From the NCBI RefSeq assembly GCF_902167145.1, contig NC_050096.1, positions 161,137,825-161,201,824 of the forward strand: a stretch of DNA of 64,000 nucleotides. The letters run 5' to 3'. This document shows positions 32,401-44,400 of the stretch, piece after piece. Below the pieces are notes generated by a model. That model had not been told where the DNA came from. It was given only the letters and a program-made list of their open reading frames with translations, and ran no database searches. A program made the translations under genes and the position numbers. Each line of letters opens with the position of its first letter. Position 1 is the first letter of the stretch. Origin of the DNA: Zea mays (lineage: Eukaryota > Streptophyta > Magnoliopsida > Poales > Poaceae).

Positions 32401-35400
32401 TGGTTCGTGGCCTCCTCAACAGCAACAGTGGGTGCCTACTCCGCCTCCTCCACAGCAGGCCCACACCGCCTTTGCGCCACCGCAGTTCTCCGCCGCAGGT
32501 GCTCCTTCAGGCGGCTGGAATACAGCCAACTTGATTGCTGCCCTTAATCAAATGGCGGTGCAGGACTCCCCTTCATGGGTTATGGACAGCAGAGCGACAT
32601 CCCACATGTCCTCCAACGACGGTATACTCCTTTCCCGTTGTCATTCCCCATCGTGCTCCATTACGGTCGGTAACGGGCAGTCCATCCCTTCATCTGGCTG
32701 TGGCACATCTCTCTTACCTATAGCTGATCGTTATTTTCATCTTAATAATGTTCTTGTCATTCCTCAGCTTGCTCGTAATTTGTTATCTGTTCGACAGCTT
32801 ACTCGCGACAATAACTGTTCCATTGAGTTTGACGCTTCTGGTTTTTCTGTTGAGGATCTCCAAACCAAAACGGTCCTCCTTCGGTGCAATAGCAACGGGG
32901 ATCTCTACACCATTCCACATCGTCTGCTGCCTCACTGCCATGTTGCTGTCGTTGCTCCAGAGTTGTGGCATGCTCGCCTCGGTCATCCAGCACCAGCCGC
33001 CGTTCAAACCCTAAATAAGCTTTCAGCTATACAGTGTAATAAAGCAGCTCGCCGCATTTGCCATGCCTGCCAGCTAGGAAAACACGCTAGGCTGCCTTTT
33101 ACTAGTTCTGTTTCTAATACATCTACACCTTTTGAACTCGTTCATTGTGATGTCTGGACCTCTCCAGTTTTGAGTATTTCGGACTATAAATATTATACTT
33201 GATGATTTTACTCATTTTTGTTGGACATTCCCCCTGCGTCATAAATCTAAGGCTCATGAACATATTGTTCACTTCACTGCTTACGCTAACACACAATTCA
33301 GCTCTTTTGTGCGCTGTTTTCAGACCAATAATGGCACTGAGTTCATTAACAGTGCCACCGCCGCCTTCCTAGCTGCCCGCGGCATCCTTCTTCCCACCTC
33401 GTGCCCCTACACATCCGCCCAAAACGGCAAAGCTGAGTGGATGCTTCGCACTCTGAACAATGTCGTTCGGACGCTTCTGATCCATGCGGCTATGCCTCCT
33501 CCCTATTAGGCCGAGGCTCTCTCCACCGCCGTGTTTCTCACAAACCGGCGGCCTTCGTCGTCCATACATAATGGTATTCCCTACCATCTCCTTTATCGCA
33601 AAATGCCAGATGAGTTTTTGGTCGCCTGTGCTATCCAAACCTCAGTGCCACGACCCCCCACAAATTGTCCCCTCGATCCACGGCGTGTCTTTCTCGGTTA
33701 TCCTCCTTCTCAGAAGGGCTACCGGTGTCTTGATCTATCCACTCGCAAGATCATCATCTCCCGCCACGTTGTATTTGATGAGACTCACTTTCCGTTTGCG
33801 GCTTCACAGCCTCGACCGGACTCTTGATTTTCTGCTACAGGATCTACTCCCCGCGCCAGCCTCGTCTACCTCAGACGTACGGCAAACGCGGGCCTCCGAC
33901 GATGCCAGCGATCCTGTCGGGCTGGACCCGGCCATCCTGTGGCACGGCGCTGCCTACAGGCTGCCCCAGGCGCCCCGGCAGACGGCACCTACCAGCACCA
34001 GTAACGGTGCCCCCACTGCGCCGCTGGGTCCCGGTTCGGCATCCATTACAGTCGGCGTTCGCATCCAGCACCGGCTCCAGCGCCGCCGGCAATGGCACCT
34101 CAGTCTGCGGAGCCCCCTGCGCGGCAGACTCGTTCCCGAACAGGCTCCCTGCCGCCCCCATACAGCGGTATGGATTCACCGCGGCGGCCTCCAGCTTGGC
34201 GTCGCCACTGCCAGGCTCCACCCGCGTCACGCTCGCCGATGCCAATTGGCGCGCGGCGATGACTGACGAGTACAAGGCCCTTGTTGACAATGGCACCTGG
34301 TGTCTCGTTCCTCACCCACCTCATGCCAACATCATCTCCGGCAAGTGGGTCTTCAAGCACAAGTATCGTGCTGACGGCTCCCTAGCTCGCCATAAAGCCA
34401 GGTGGGTCATTCGTGGGTTCTCCCAGCGGCACGGCATCGACTACGACGAGACGTTCAGCCCGATTGTCAAGCCGCCTACCATCCGAGTCGTCCTCAGCAT
34501 CGCCGCTTCTCGCTCCTGGCCGATCCATCAGCTGGACGTGAAGAACGCCTTTCTCCACGGCCACCTGAACGAGACCGTCTACTGTGAGCAGCCGCCCGGC
34601 TTCGTCGACTCGGCCGCCCCCGATCTCGTGTGCCTCCTGCAAAAGTCCTTGTACGGACTCAAGCAGGCGCCTCGGGCTTGGCACCAGCGCTTCTCCAGCT
34701 TCGAACAGCGATCCGGCTTCACTGTGTCAGCTTCGGACACGTCCCTTTTTTTCTACAAAAAGGGCGCTGACATCGCCTACCTGCTACTCTACGTCGACGA
34801 CATCATCCTGACAGCCTCGACGACCCAGCTTCTTCGTCGCCTCACCGAGCTTCTTCACTCCGAGTTCGCCATGACAGATCTCGGGGACCTTCACCACTTC
34901 CTTGGGATCTCTGTCACGCGTTCCAAGGACGACCTCTTCCTCTCCCAGCGTCAGTATGCTGCGGATCTGCTCCAACGCGGCGGCATGGCTGAGTGTCACC
35001 CTACGGCGACTCCTGTTGACACTCAAGCCAAGCTGTTCGCTACGGATGGCACCCCGGTGGCCGATGCCACCCAATACCGCAGTCTCGTCGGAGCTCTACA
35101 GTATCTCACGCTGACTCGGCCGGATCTCGCCTATGCCGTTCAGCAGGTGTGCTTATTCATGCACGATCCACGCGAGCCTCATCTGGCCCTGCTCAAGCGG
35201 GTCCTGCGGTATGTCAAGGGTACCCTCTCCACTGGACTTCACATCGGCACCGGCAGCATTACGAGTTTGTCTGCCTACTCCGACGCTGATTGGGCAGGCT
35301 ATCCAGACTCTCAGCGCTCCACTTCAGGGTATTGTGTCTTCCTCGGCGACAACTTAGTCTCATGGTCCTCCAATCGACAGACTACGGTTTCTCGTTCGAG

Positions 35401-38400
35401 CGCGAAGGCTGAGTATCGTGTTGTTGCGCACGCTGTGGCTGAGACTTGTTGGCTTCATCAGCTGCTCCAGGAGCTTCATGCACCCATCTCTACGGCAACA
35501 ATCGTCTTCTGTGACAACGTCAGTGCTGTCTATATGACTGCCAACCCCGTCCATCATCGTCGCACGAAGCATATTGAAATTGACATCCACTTCGTACGCG
35601 AGAAGGTTGCTTTGGGACAGGTCTGGGTGCTCCATGTTCCATCGTCAATTCAGTTTGCTGATATTATGACCAAAGGGTTACCTGTACAGTTATTTACTGA
35701 TTTTAGGTCCAGTCTTTGCGTTCTTAACACTCCCGATTAGACTGAGGGGGGGTGTTGGAATGTATCTATGACAGCCCATGTGGGGCGCCTGGCCCATTGG
35801 CCCATGTACACTGTAACCCTAAATGTAACCCTAGCCTATCAGGCTATATAATGAAGTCACCCCACCTGTAATAGGTGTGCGGTATTATTCTACACTTAGG
35901 CCCTATATTTTGAGCTTTTTTAGGTAGCTTCTCAGCGTGAAAAGCCAGAATCTTAAACAAACGATTGGCCTTTTGGTTTAGCTTCTAGAAAGCCAGAAAC
36001 TCAGAAAAGCTAAGTTTATATAGGAAGCTGAAAAGCCTAGTTTTGTGGGCTTTTTGTAGCTTCCTGGGTTAGAAACTAATAACATCATCGAAAAGCTATC
36101 ATTGACTTCTCAAGCTCAAAATCCCAACAACAGCTTTTCAGAAAAACTCTAAAAGTTGCAGCTCAAAGAAACAAAGCCTTACTTGCTCTCGTTAGGGTTT
36201 GTTGAGGCCAAGTCGGACACCTCCCTGTTCATCTACTGGCACGACAGTGACACTATGCACCTCCTAGCCAGTTTGCTTCTTACTTGCTCTCGTTGGGGTT
36301 TGTTGAGGCCAAGTTGAACACCTCCCTGTTCATCTACCGGTGCGGTGGTGACACTTTGTACCTAGGGGTGATAATGGACTCTAAATTTTACACTATAAGG
36401 GGGTGTTTGGGAACAAAGTTTTTCTGCAGTATTGAAGCAATACTGTAGTATTGAGCAATACTGTGGTATTATATACTTTGAGGTGTTTGGCAACTCATCT
36501 GAAATCTCTGTATACTAAATTGTAGTATTGTAAATACTGCACTTGTTTTGCAGTTTTGGAAACTTTGGTCTCAGCCAAAGTTTTTCTCTGTAAAGAGAGC
36601 GCCAGCTGGGTCCCGCTCTGGCTGATTGGTCTCAACCAAAGTTTTTCCCAAACACCTTGATGTATTGGATAATGTTGTATTCGAAAACTGAAGCATTGTA
36701 AACTGTAGTAATGTCATGACTAAAGTATACTTTAGTATTTGGAAAACTGCAATTTGGAAAAACTGTGTTCCCAAACAGGGCCTAAGATTTAAGGATCGAA
36801 TCGGTTAGGATCGGGCCCTATTTCTATTCATTTTTTAACTAAATTTTATTTAGGGCCTTAACATTTTGTGAAGAATCATTTGGATCATGATCCATTACCA
36901 CCCCTATTTGTACCTCCTCTTGTATGTTGATAACATTGTGCTCACTGTCTCTACTTCGGCTGTTCCACCAGATGGTTAAAGCTCTTCAACATGAGTTCGC
37001 AAGGAAGGATCTAGGCCTTTTACATCATTTCCTGAGCATTATTGTCAAGAATCGCTCGGACACCCTATTTCTTCAGCAACGTCGGTACACCTTGGATATA
37101 TTGGAGTGCGCTGTCATGCTGGACCCTAAGTTGTGTTGTGTGCAACTCCTGTACATATATAGGCGAAGGTCTCCAGTGATGGCACTCCTGTTAGCTATCC
37201 TAGTGCCTACTTGAACCTTGTAGGCCTTTGTTAAGACCCATTAGGCCCATCCTATTGTGGATTGGCTACCTTCTCCCATCAGGTTAAGCTTTTGGGTTGA
37301 ACTGGTTAGTGCGTCCACTCTAATAACCTTCACCAGTCCCACCATATCATGTGTTGTCCAGTAGGTATGTCTCCACATGCATGATCCACGGGAGTTGTAC
37401 TTGACAGATGTCAAGTGGATCCTCCGATACCTCCAAGGTGCATTCGACTAAGGGCTTCTTCTTTGGCGCTCCTCTACCCATGAGCTGGTTGTCTACACCG
37501 ATGCTGACTAAACGAGGTGCCCAGACACCCATTGGTCCACCTCCAACTACGCTGTGTTTCTTGGGGACAACCTTTTCTCCTTGTCCTCCAAGCGTCAGCC
37601 CGTAGTTTCTCGCTCTAACACCAAGGCTGAGTAACGCACCATCACCAACGGTGTGCCTGAGGCGTGCTGGGGCTTAGCCATCTCCTTTAGAATCTTCACA
37701 ACCCTCTCACCAGGAGCACATTTGTCTACTGCGACAACGTCAATTCCGTCTACCCCTTCGTCAACCCAGTCCAACACCAGCACATGAAGCATGTTAAGAT
37801 CGATCTTCACTTCGTCCGTGAGCGTGTTGTCGTCAGGGACGTTCATGTTCTCCTGTCTCGACGACCTTGCGGTTTGTTGACATCTTCACCAAGGGACTTC
37901 TATCCTCGGTGTTTTCGAAGTTCCGGACCAGTCTCAACATTTGTCGTGGCTAGAGTTTCAACTGTGGGGAGAGGGTGTTAGACTGTATCGTTGTGTATGT
38001 ATCGCTATCATGTGGTTATGTGTATTATGGGCCTAGCCTAGCCCATGTAGCCTATTAGGATTAGGGAGTAATCATAGGCCTATATAATGTAATCCCTACA
38101 CCCAATCAATGCAATTGATTATTTTTTCTCGAACAACGCAGGAATGCAACTGATTATTATTCCTCCAATACATATACACAAAGACATAAAGTCTATATAA
38201 TGAAAGATTGAAAGGTCACCCCCACACAATTGTTATGTATGTGTCCCTAATTCATGTAAATCACATCGAGATTTATCTGTAAAACAAATATGGATGCTTA
38301 CATGCTCACACTTTCCAAGAGCTTCCTTGTCCCCACTGTAGTTCTGAAGGAAAATGTGCAAATAATTGATCTTATTTTTGCAAGATTCAGGGAAGAAAAT

Positions 38401-41400
38401 GGTTCAAACATGTGGAAAAATATGATATTAATTAAAAAGCGACCTTTAGAAGTTCCATCTCCTCTTTTGTTGGGCAAAATTTAATGAGATTTTCAATTTG
38501 ATCAGCATCCAGAACTGAATCATCCAAAGCTAGAGCAGCACTCTGTTATAAGTAGAGAAATTAAATATAAGCAAGTACTTCTAAACTCACTTGACTAGCA
38601 GTGACTAATTTGGGATTAATCTCTGTCTAAATTTCACACAAAAAATTAGGGAGAAGATTGTCATAAATGAAACAACTTTAATTACGAACTGAGTAAAACT
38701 CACGGAAAACAGGTGATTCTGACTTAAACAAGCAGATGATTTTACAACAATTTTGTTAGTTTGTGAAATTGTGTATAACTGTGATAGAATCTGGTCAAAA
38801 TAGTGAGCCTGATGACGAACCATATGTAAATTCTACTATATACAATATAAATGCATCTTCAATTCGAGGCAGACATGCAGATTGACTGGGAGAAAAAACA
38901 ATGCAGCCACAATGCTGTTATTTTATATGCCTGTAAATGTTGCCATGAAGTAATGAATTTGGGTTTTTCCATCGTGGGAAAAAAGAAAAATGCAGTTATT
39001 TTATCCACATCTAACCAATACATCAATTCTAAAAGTATAGGTTTGTTTATTCTACCTGCCCCACTTGTCATTTATCAGTGAAGAAATTAGTGAGACAAAC
39101 AAAATGTCCCAAAAATACTTATTAATGCTTTCACTTCACCAAAACGGTTTAATGATAACTACATTAGATCTTCTATGAGTATCAAGATTCATGCATTTCT
39201 ATGAAAGGGAAATAATTGCCCATAACCATGATAAATGTTCACAGGAAGATTCGATACTATTCACAAGGAACTCATGCAACTGATGTAACATAGTCACAAG
39301 AAACGAGTACGGTGGTAGCGACCCTCGACCCGGAAACGACGTCCCCGACCCAGAAACACGGGGTCATTTTCGTTATCACCATGTAAAACCCTCTCACAGT
39401 TAGTGTACCACGTTCCTCGACCCTATCGACCCGGGAACTTTGTGACTATGTGATGTAATTCCCCGTGCACTAATATCATGTAACTTATGCTTTAAAAATT
39501 GCAAACAATCAATGTGCTTTCCATTCAAACTGTGACATATTCCTTGTCATTCAAGAATGCAAAGCATTGCTGGTCAAAATATACTTACCATCATATCAGG
39601 GAGCGGCATTTTGATTTTTGTCAACATGATCTCTGTGTTATTGGCCCGTCTTAGATCAATCTGTGGATTTTTCAAAGATGCCAACATCTTTTAAATAAAA
39701 TAATAACACATGTGTATTGCCAGGAAACATTGTTTTTTAAAAAAGGGCAACTTTAATGCCAGCATGTTAGTGCCAAAAGAGTATATTTTGAGCTAAAGTG
39801 TTAAAAGGAAGGTAAATATGGAATCCACAGTCGTCGTTAAAAGAAGCATGGATAAACTTTTCATGCATATCTATATTAATCCCTAGGAATAGAAGATGCA
39901 ATAGAAAAAATATCCACCAATCATAACTCCAAATAAACTCCAATATTGTTGAAATTGACTTATTTACACCAAATAAACTTCCATGCAGTTGTTAACAAAA
40001 AGGAAGTGCATGAAACTTGAGATTGGCTATTGGCTTGTCTATCATGCTTAGTAAATTACCAGTTGAACTTTATCAGATTTTGTCCCAAGAGATTTTCCAC
40101 GGCCTTCTGATTTGGGGCCAGCTTTTGTCTTTGGAGCAATGGTAAATAGAGATTCCAATTCATTTACATCGAATTCAGCACGACTGCAATGATCATATTA
40201 CCCGTTAGAATATTAATAAGATGAAAAACATACATTGAATGCCACTAGAATCTACAATCAGGAAAAATATGTGATTCAAATTAAGTAAATATGTGGGAAC
40301 TGAATTAAGTTCATCATGACATTTTATTATCAGACCCTTTTCTATTGTGAATCTAGTTAAAAAGTGGAGAAACTATTGGACAGTTTATAGTACCTATTAG
40401 CGTCCACTTGTTTTTGTAGCTCTGCCCACAAGCTTCCTTGCATTGCCCTTGTTACTTTGACCCAATGTAGTGGTTTTAGAGATGATCTTCGTACTGCACT
40501 TTGTAATGTCGGGCCTAACGAGCGAGCAAGGCCATGTCCTCTTCCGCCAGGTGGAGCAGGCATTCCTCTTCCACCTGGAGGAGGAGGAGGGCCACCAGGC
40601 ATTCCAGGAGGCATTGGAGGAGATGGTGCACCAGGAGGGGGAGGGGGACCACCTACTCCTCCATGTCCTCTAGGAGGAGGAGGTGGCGGACCTCCATGAC
40701 CTCCAGGAGGAGGAGGAGGTGCTGGAGCTCCACCTCGAAACCCTGCTGGAGGTGGAGGCGGTGGAGTTCCTCCTAGTCCTCCAAAGGGTGGTGGAGGAGG
40801 AGGAACACCTCCAATTCCTCCATATGGAAGCGGTGGTGGAGCTCCTATGTATCCTCCAGGAGGTGGCGGTGGCGATGGAGCTCCTACATATCCTCCGGGA
40901 GGTGGCGGTGGTGGTGGAGCCCCTACACTTGCTTTGGGATGTGGCAGAGCTAATGCACATTCCCCTGGAGGTGGCGGTGGCGGTGGAGCTCCTACATATC
41001 CTCCGGGAGGTGGCGGTGGTGGTGGAGCCCCTACACTTGCTTTGGGATGTGGCAGAGCTAATGCACATTCCCCTGGAGGTGGAGGTGGCGGTGGAGACTC
41101 TACATGTCCTCCAGGAGGAGGCGGTGGTGGTGGAGCCCCTACACTTGCTTTGGGATGTGGCAGAGCTAATGCACATTCCCCTGGAGGTGGCGGTGGCGGT
41201 GGAGACTCTACATGTCCTCCAGGAGGAGGCGGTGGTGGTGGAGCCCCTACACTTGCTCTGGGATGTGGCAGAGCTAATGCACATTCCCCTGGAGGTGGCG
41301 GTGGTGGTGGAGACTCTACATGTCCTCCAGGAGGAGGCGGTGGTGGTGGAGCCCCTACACTTGCTTTGGGATGTGGCAGAGCTAATGCACATTCCCCTGG

Positions 41401-44400
41401 AGGTGGCGGTGGTGGTGGAGACTCTACATGTCCTCCAGGAGGAGGCGGTGGTGGTGGAGCCCCTACACTTGCTTTGGGATGTGGCAGAGCTAATGCACAT
41501 TCCCCTGGAGGTGGCGGTGGAAACTCTACATGTCCTCCAGGAGATGGTGGCGGTGGTGGTGGAGCCTCTCTGCATCCTGTTTGAGGTGGCAGCGGGATGG
41601 AAGCCTCTACAAATACACTCATAGTTGGTGGTGGTGGCGGCGGCGGTGGTGGATCTCCTATATGTCCATTGGAAGATAGTGGTGGTGGTGGCAAGCGTGA
41701 AGTACTTTCTGATTCTCTGGTAGGTTCGAGGAGTGAAAAGTCTCCACTATGAAATTGAATTGCCAATGTAATTCCTCCTAGCCCTTTAGTAAAGGGTGGT
41801 GGAGGTGGGATGGCCCCAGATCCTTTAGGAGTTGATAGTGGAACTTCTCCATGTCCTCCAGGAAGTGGAGGTGGAGGTGGAGGTGGAGGTAATGGAATAT
41901 TCACAATTCCACCACAAAGAGTAGACAATGGAGATCTCCTTTGTACTTTAGGGGGAAGGGGAGGAGGAGGTGGGATTTCTTTAGTAACTTCAAGAAGAGA
42001 AGCTGGCAGTGCTGATTGTCCACCCTCAAGAGGTTGAGACAAAATTTCACTCATTCTACGAGGAGGTGGTGGTGGCAATGGAACTATATTAACCTCCGTT
42101 GAATGTGAAGGTGAAACTATTACAATATCCTCTGAAAAGGTAGGTTGGATTTCTATATCAATAGGGAAAGAAGGTTGATACAAGCATGGAGATGTGGGTG
42201 CAATATGATGTAAAGTTGGTGGAGGAGGTATAACATGTCTTGTAGGTGAAAGTAGAGTCGAAGGACAAAATGCTTCATTTTCTCTAGGTGGAGGAGGTGG
42301 AGGAGGTGGAGATGGCTTAATATGTTTTCCAGGAAGAGATAGATGATTAGGGTGTGGAGCTGGAGGTGGAGGTAGAGCAACAAATGATTCTCTAGGAAAA
42401 GGTGGAGGGGAAGTAGAAGGTTGATTTTCATAAAGTTCTCTTAGAGAAGGTGGATTTGAAGATAAACACAAAGAAGGTACAAGTGTTGCATGACAAGGTG
42501 GTGGTCGTGGTGGAGGAGGAGGTGGAGATGGAGGTTTCATATGTTCTCTAGGCTGGGGCAAATTTTGTGGCAATGATGGGATTGGAAGGCCTCCATGTTC
42601 TTTATCATCGGTTTTAGAGGCCAAGAGTCCATTGGTTGTCTCACTTTGTGATATCTCCACCTTGAATGGCCTCAAATGAATGGGTAATGCTGTTTGATCT
42701 AAAGCCTGCTCGCAATTTACTTGCTCTGCAGATATTGAACCTGAGGAATTATATGTTACAATATGAAATATTGGGTACGGAGGTGCTGCAGGTATAGAGG
42801 ATGAGATATTTGAAATTGTATCTTCAGTGCTTCCAAACACATGCTGAACTGTATACTCAGAATGTTTTGATGAAGATAATTCAACAGTAATATCAGATTG
42901 CAGCAATTGAACTTCACTTGCTTCATGTCCTTCGAGAGTAGGTGGAACAGCAGATTTGTGTTCTGGTAGCATTGCTGCTTCTTTATATGGACAATCTGAA
43001 GATGGATTTGAGTGTACCAGTGGAACTGATCCACTATCACTGCATATAGTTGGCACTGGTAATTCTGGTGGTGGTGTTACTGGAGGAAAAGGTGGCAGCG
43101 GCAGTGGTGGTTCACCATGTTGTAATGTTTTGGGAGGTGAAGAACAAGTCAACATGTGCAACAGAGAATTTGGATCTTCATTAGTAATTGGGAAATCCAT
43201 GCCAGTTACTATATTAGGTCTACTTGTTACTTCCTCATCTATGAAATCAGAGATTCCTAAGGAACTTTCTGCTGCAGCTATACTACCTTTAGAGGGTGAA
43301 GTTACTGAGGAATCATCTAAGTGGAGAACAGTTTGTCTACAACCTGGACTAAAGGAACAAGACCCATCAGCTCTTATTTGTTCATGTTCAGATATTAGGG
43401 TGCTCGAACAATTTTGGGTGCAAGAATCATGTGGAGGTGGCAGTGGAGGTGGGTATGGGGGTTGAGGGGCATATTTGTTAGAAGCAAGCAAAGTTAGACT
43501 ACCTGAATGTAGATACTTTTCCTCTGTCATTGATGGGTGAAGATATTGATGTGGTGGTATTAGGGGAGGTTTAACATGCTCTTCATGTTTGGACGATCGT
43601 GAAGAATACATTGACATATCTATGTATTCATCAAATGATAATGAAGGTAGAGATGAAACTGTTCTTATTGGTCGTAGAGGAGGATGTACTAGAGAAATTT
43701 TGGGTGATGATCTCAGGGGTATGTAGAGATGAGATGGTGGAAGCACAGAAGATATAGCTGGATCATCCCTTCCACTTGTAGAAGTAACAGAGTTCTGTTT
43801 AGATTCTGTTTGTGATGGAGAAAAAAACGACAAATCTGTGGATGCACCACGAAGCAGATTGCGCCTGGGAGATGATGGAGCAAAAAGACTAGATGTCAAC
43901 AATGGTTGAAAAGGTTTTTTCTTTAGCACCAATCGAGATGAATCTGTTGTATCTGTATTTGCATTCATGGAAGTTGAAGCATGGTTTATTGTCAAGCTAG
44001 ATTCTTCTGGTAGAATGTTCACACAAGACATATTAGAAGAGTGGCTCCTGGAGTCAATTCCCGCCCCTTGTTCTGCAGTGCCATTACTACTGCAAGCATG
44101 AAGCTGATCGATATTTTTCTTGGCAGAACTTAGCCCCGAAGAAGTGCTTGAACAGTGAAGATATGGTATTCCTGATAATGAAAGTTCAAACCCATTATTC
44201 TCATCTGTGGGCTCAGTCACTTCTGAATTTGTGTCTCTGATGGTAAGGTTTTCTTCGTTGCTGCTTTCTTCTTGTTCAATCACTATGCCATTGTCATAAG
44301 CAGCATATTCATCTTGCACACTGTGTCCCTCATCCTGTTTGCAAAAAATATTAAGTTGTTTTGTATCCTCAGTTTCTGCCAATGCAATGCTTTCTGAATC

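Larger units (their letters stand above)
31098..35894 (+). mobile_element. Copia I, near-complete, very short LTRs (TSD CTTAG)
   Basis: 5' LTR 31098-31223 (126 bp) and 3' LTR 35753-35894 (142 bp), both TGTTGGAATGTATC..TTCTACA. They differ by a 16-bp indel and about two substitutions. TSD CTTAG at 31093-31097 and 35895-35899. Primer site TGGTATAGAGCC (31224) and polypurine tract GAGGGGGGG (35745-35752). The insertion point touches the left edge of a Tourist-like MITE. Antisense to the formin. Confidence 0.93.
30490..37960 (+). pseudogene. Copia J RT-RNase H remnants
   Basis: RT start with the CAMEEEYEALLANHT-type block (30673-30720, frameshifted), then GVDYDEAF, SVHQLDVKNMFLHDT and TGFVDSVHPDMICK-like (to 31080). 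After Copia I and a MITE: LLSLGFVEAKSDTSLFIY (present twice by a 101-bp tandem duplication, 36181-36365), then LYLLLYVDNIVLTVS split by a hAT MITE (36907). RNase H pieces ELVVYTDAD (37485), VYCDNVNSVYPFVNPVQHQ (37725) and VKIDLHFVRERVV (37793). Not functional. Confidence 0.75.
29976..38267 (+). mobile_element. Copia J, old and internally deleted, host of Copia I and MITEs
   Basis: Partial 5' LTR about 29976-30083 with primer site TGGTATCACGACACC (30084). The internal region lacks gag, protease and integrase and starts in the integrase-RT linker. Pieces: 29976-31097, 36179-36362, 36907-37975. 3' LTR 37976-about 38267. The LTRs match in the region CTATATAATRAAAGA and TCCCTAATTC but are diverged. 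No TSD recognised. Its 3' LTR lies about 35 bp from formin exon 8. Confidence 0.75.
17459..38301 (-). other. Formin intron 8, 20,843 bp, filled with nested transposons
   Basis: The intron is bounded by donor GTAAGC next to exon 8 and by an acceptor CTGCAG next to exon 9. Only about 17459-17624 and 38268-38301 look like original intron. The rest is a LINE with SINE, Copia E and Copia F, followed by Copia J with Copia I and three MITEs. All LTR elements and the LINE lie on the plus strand, antisense to the gene. If transcribed through, the pre-mRNA would carry more than 20 kb of repeats at this point. Confidence 0.85.

Noticed and set aside
39300..39480. GC-rich block in formin intron 6 as an alternative exon
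   Set aside because: No frame continues FH2 and no splice sites fit; exons 6 and 7 already join in phase.
40865..41580. CRISPR-like regular spacing (108 bp)
   Set aside because: The whole unit is repeated without unique spacers, codes in frame for FH1, and lies in a plant exon.
40683..41624. Long plus-strand open frames opposite formin exon 4 (Gly-rich or Val/Glu/Leu-rich)
   Set aside because: They are complements of the GC-rich proline repeat. The minus-strand frame is longer, continues into FH2 and has matching splice sites.
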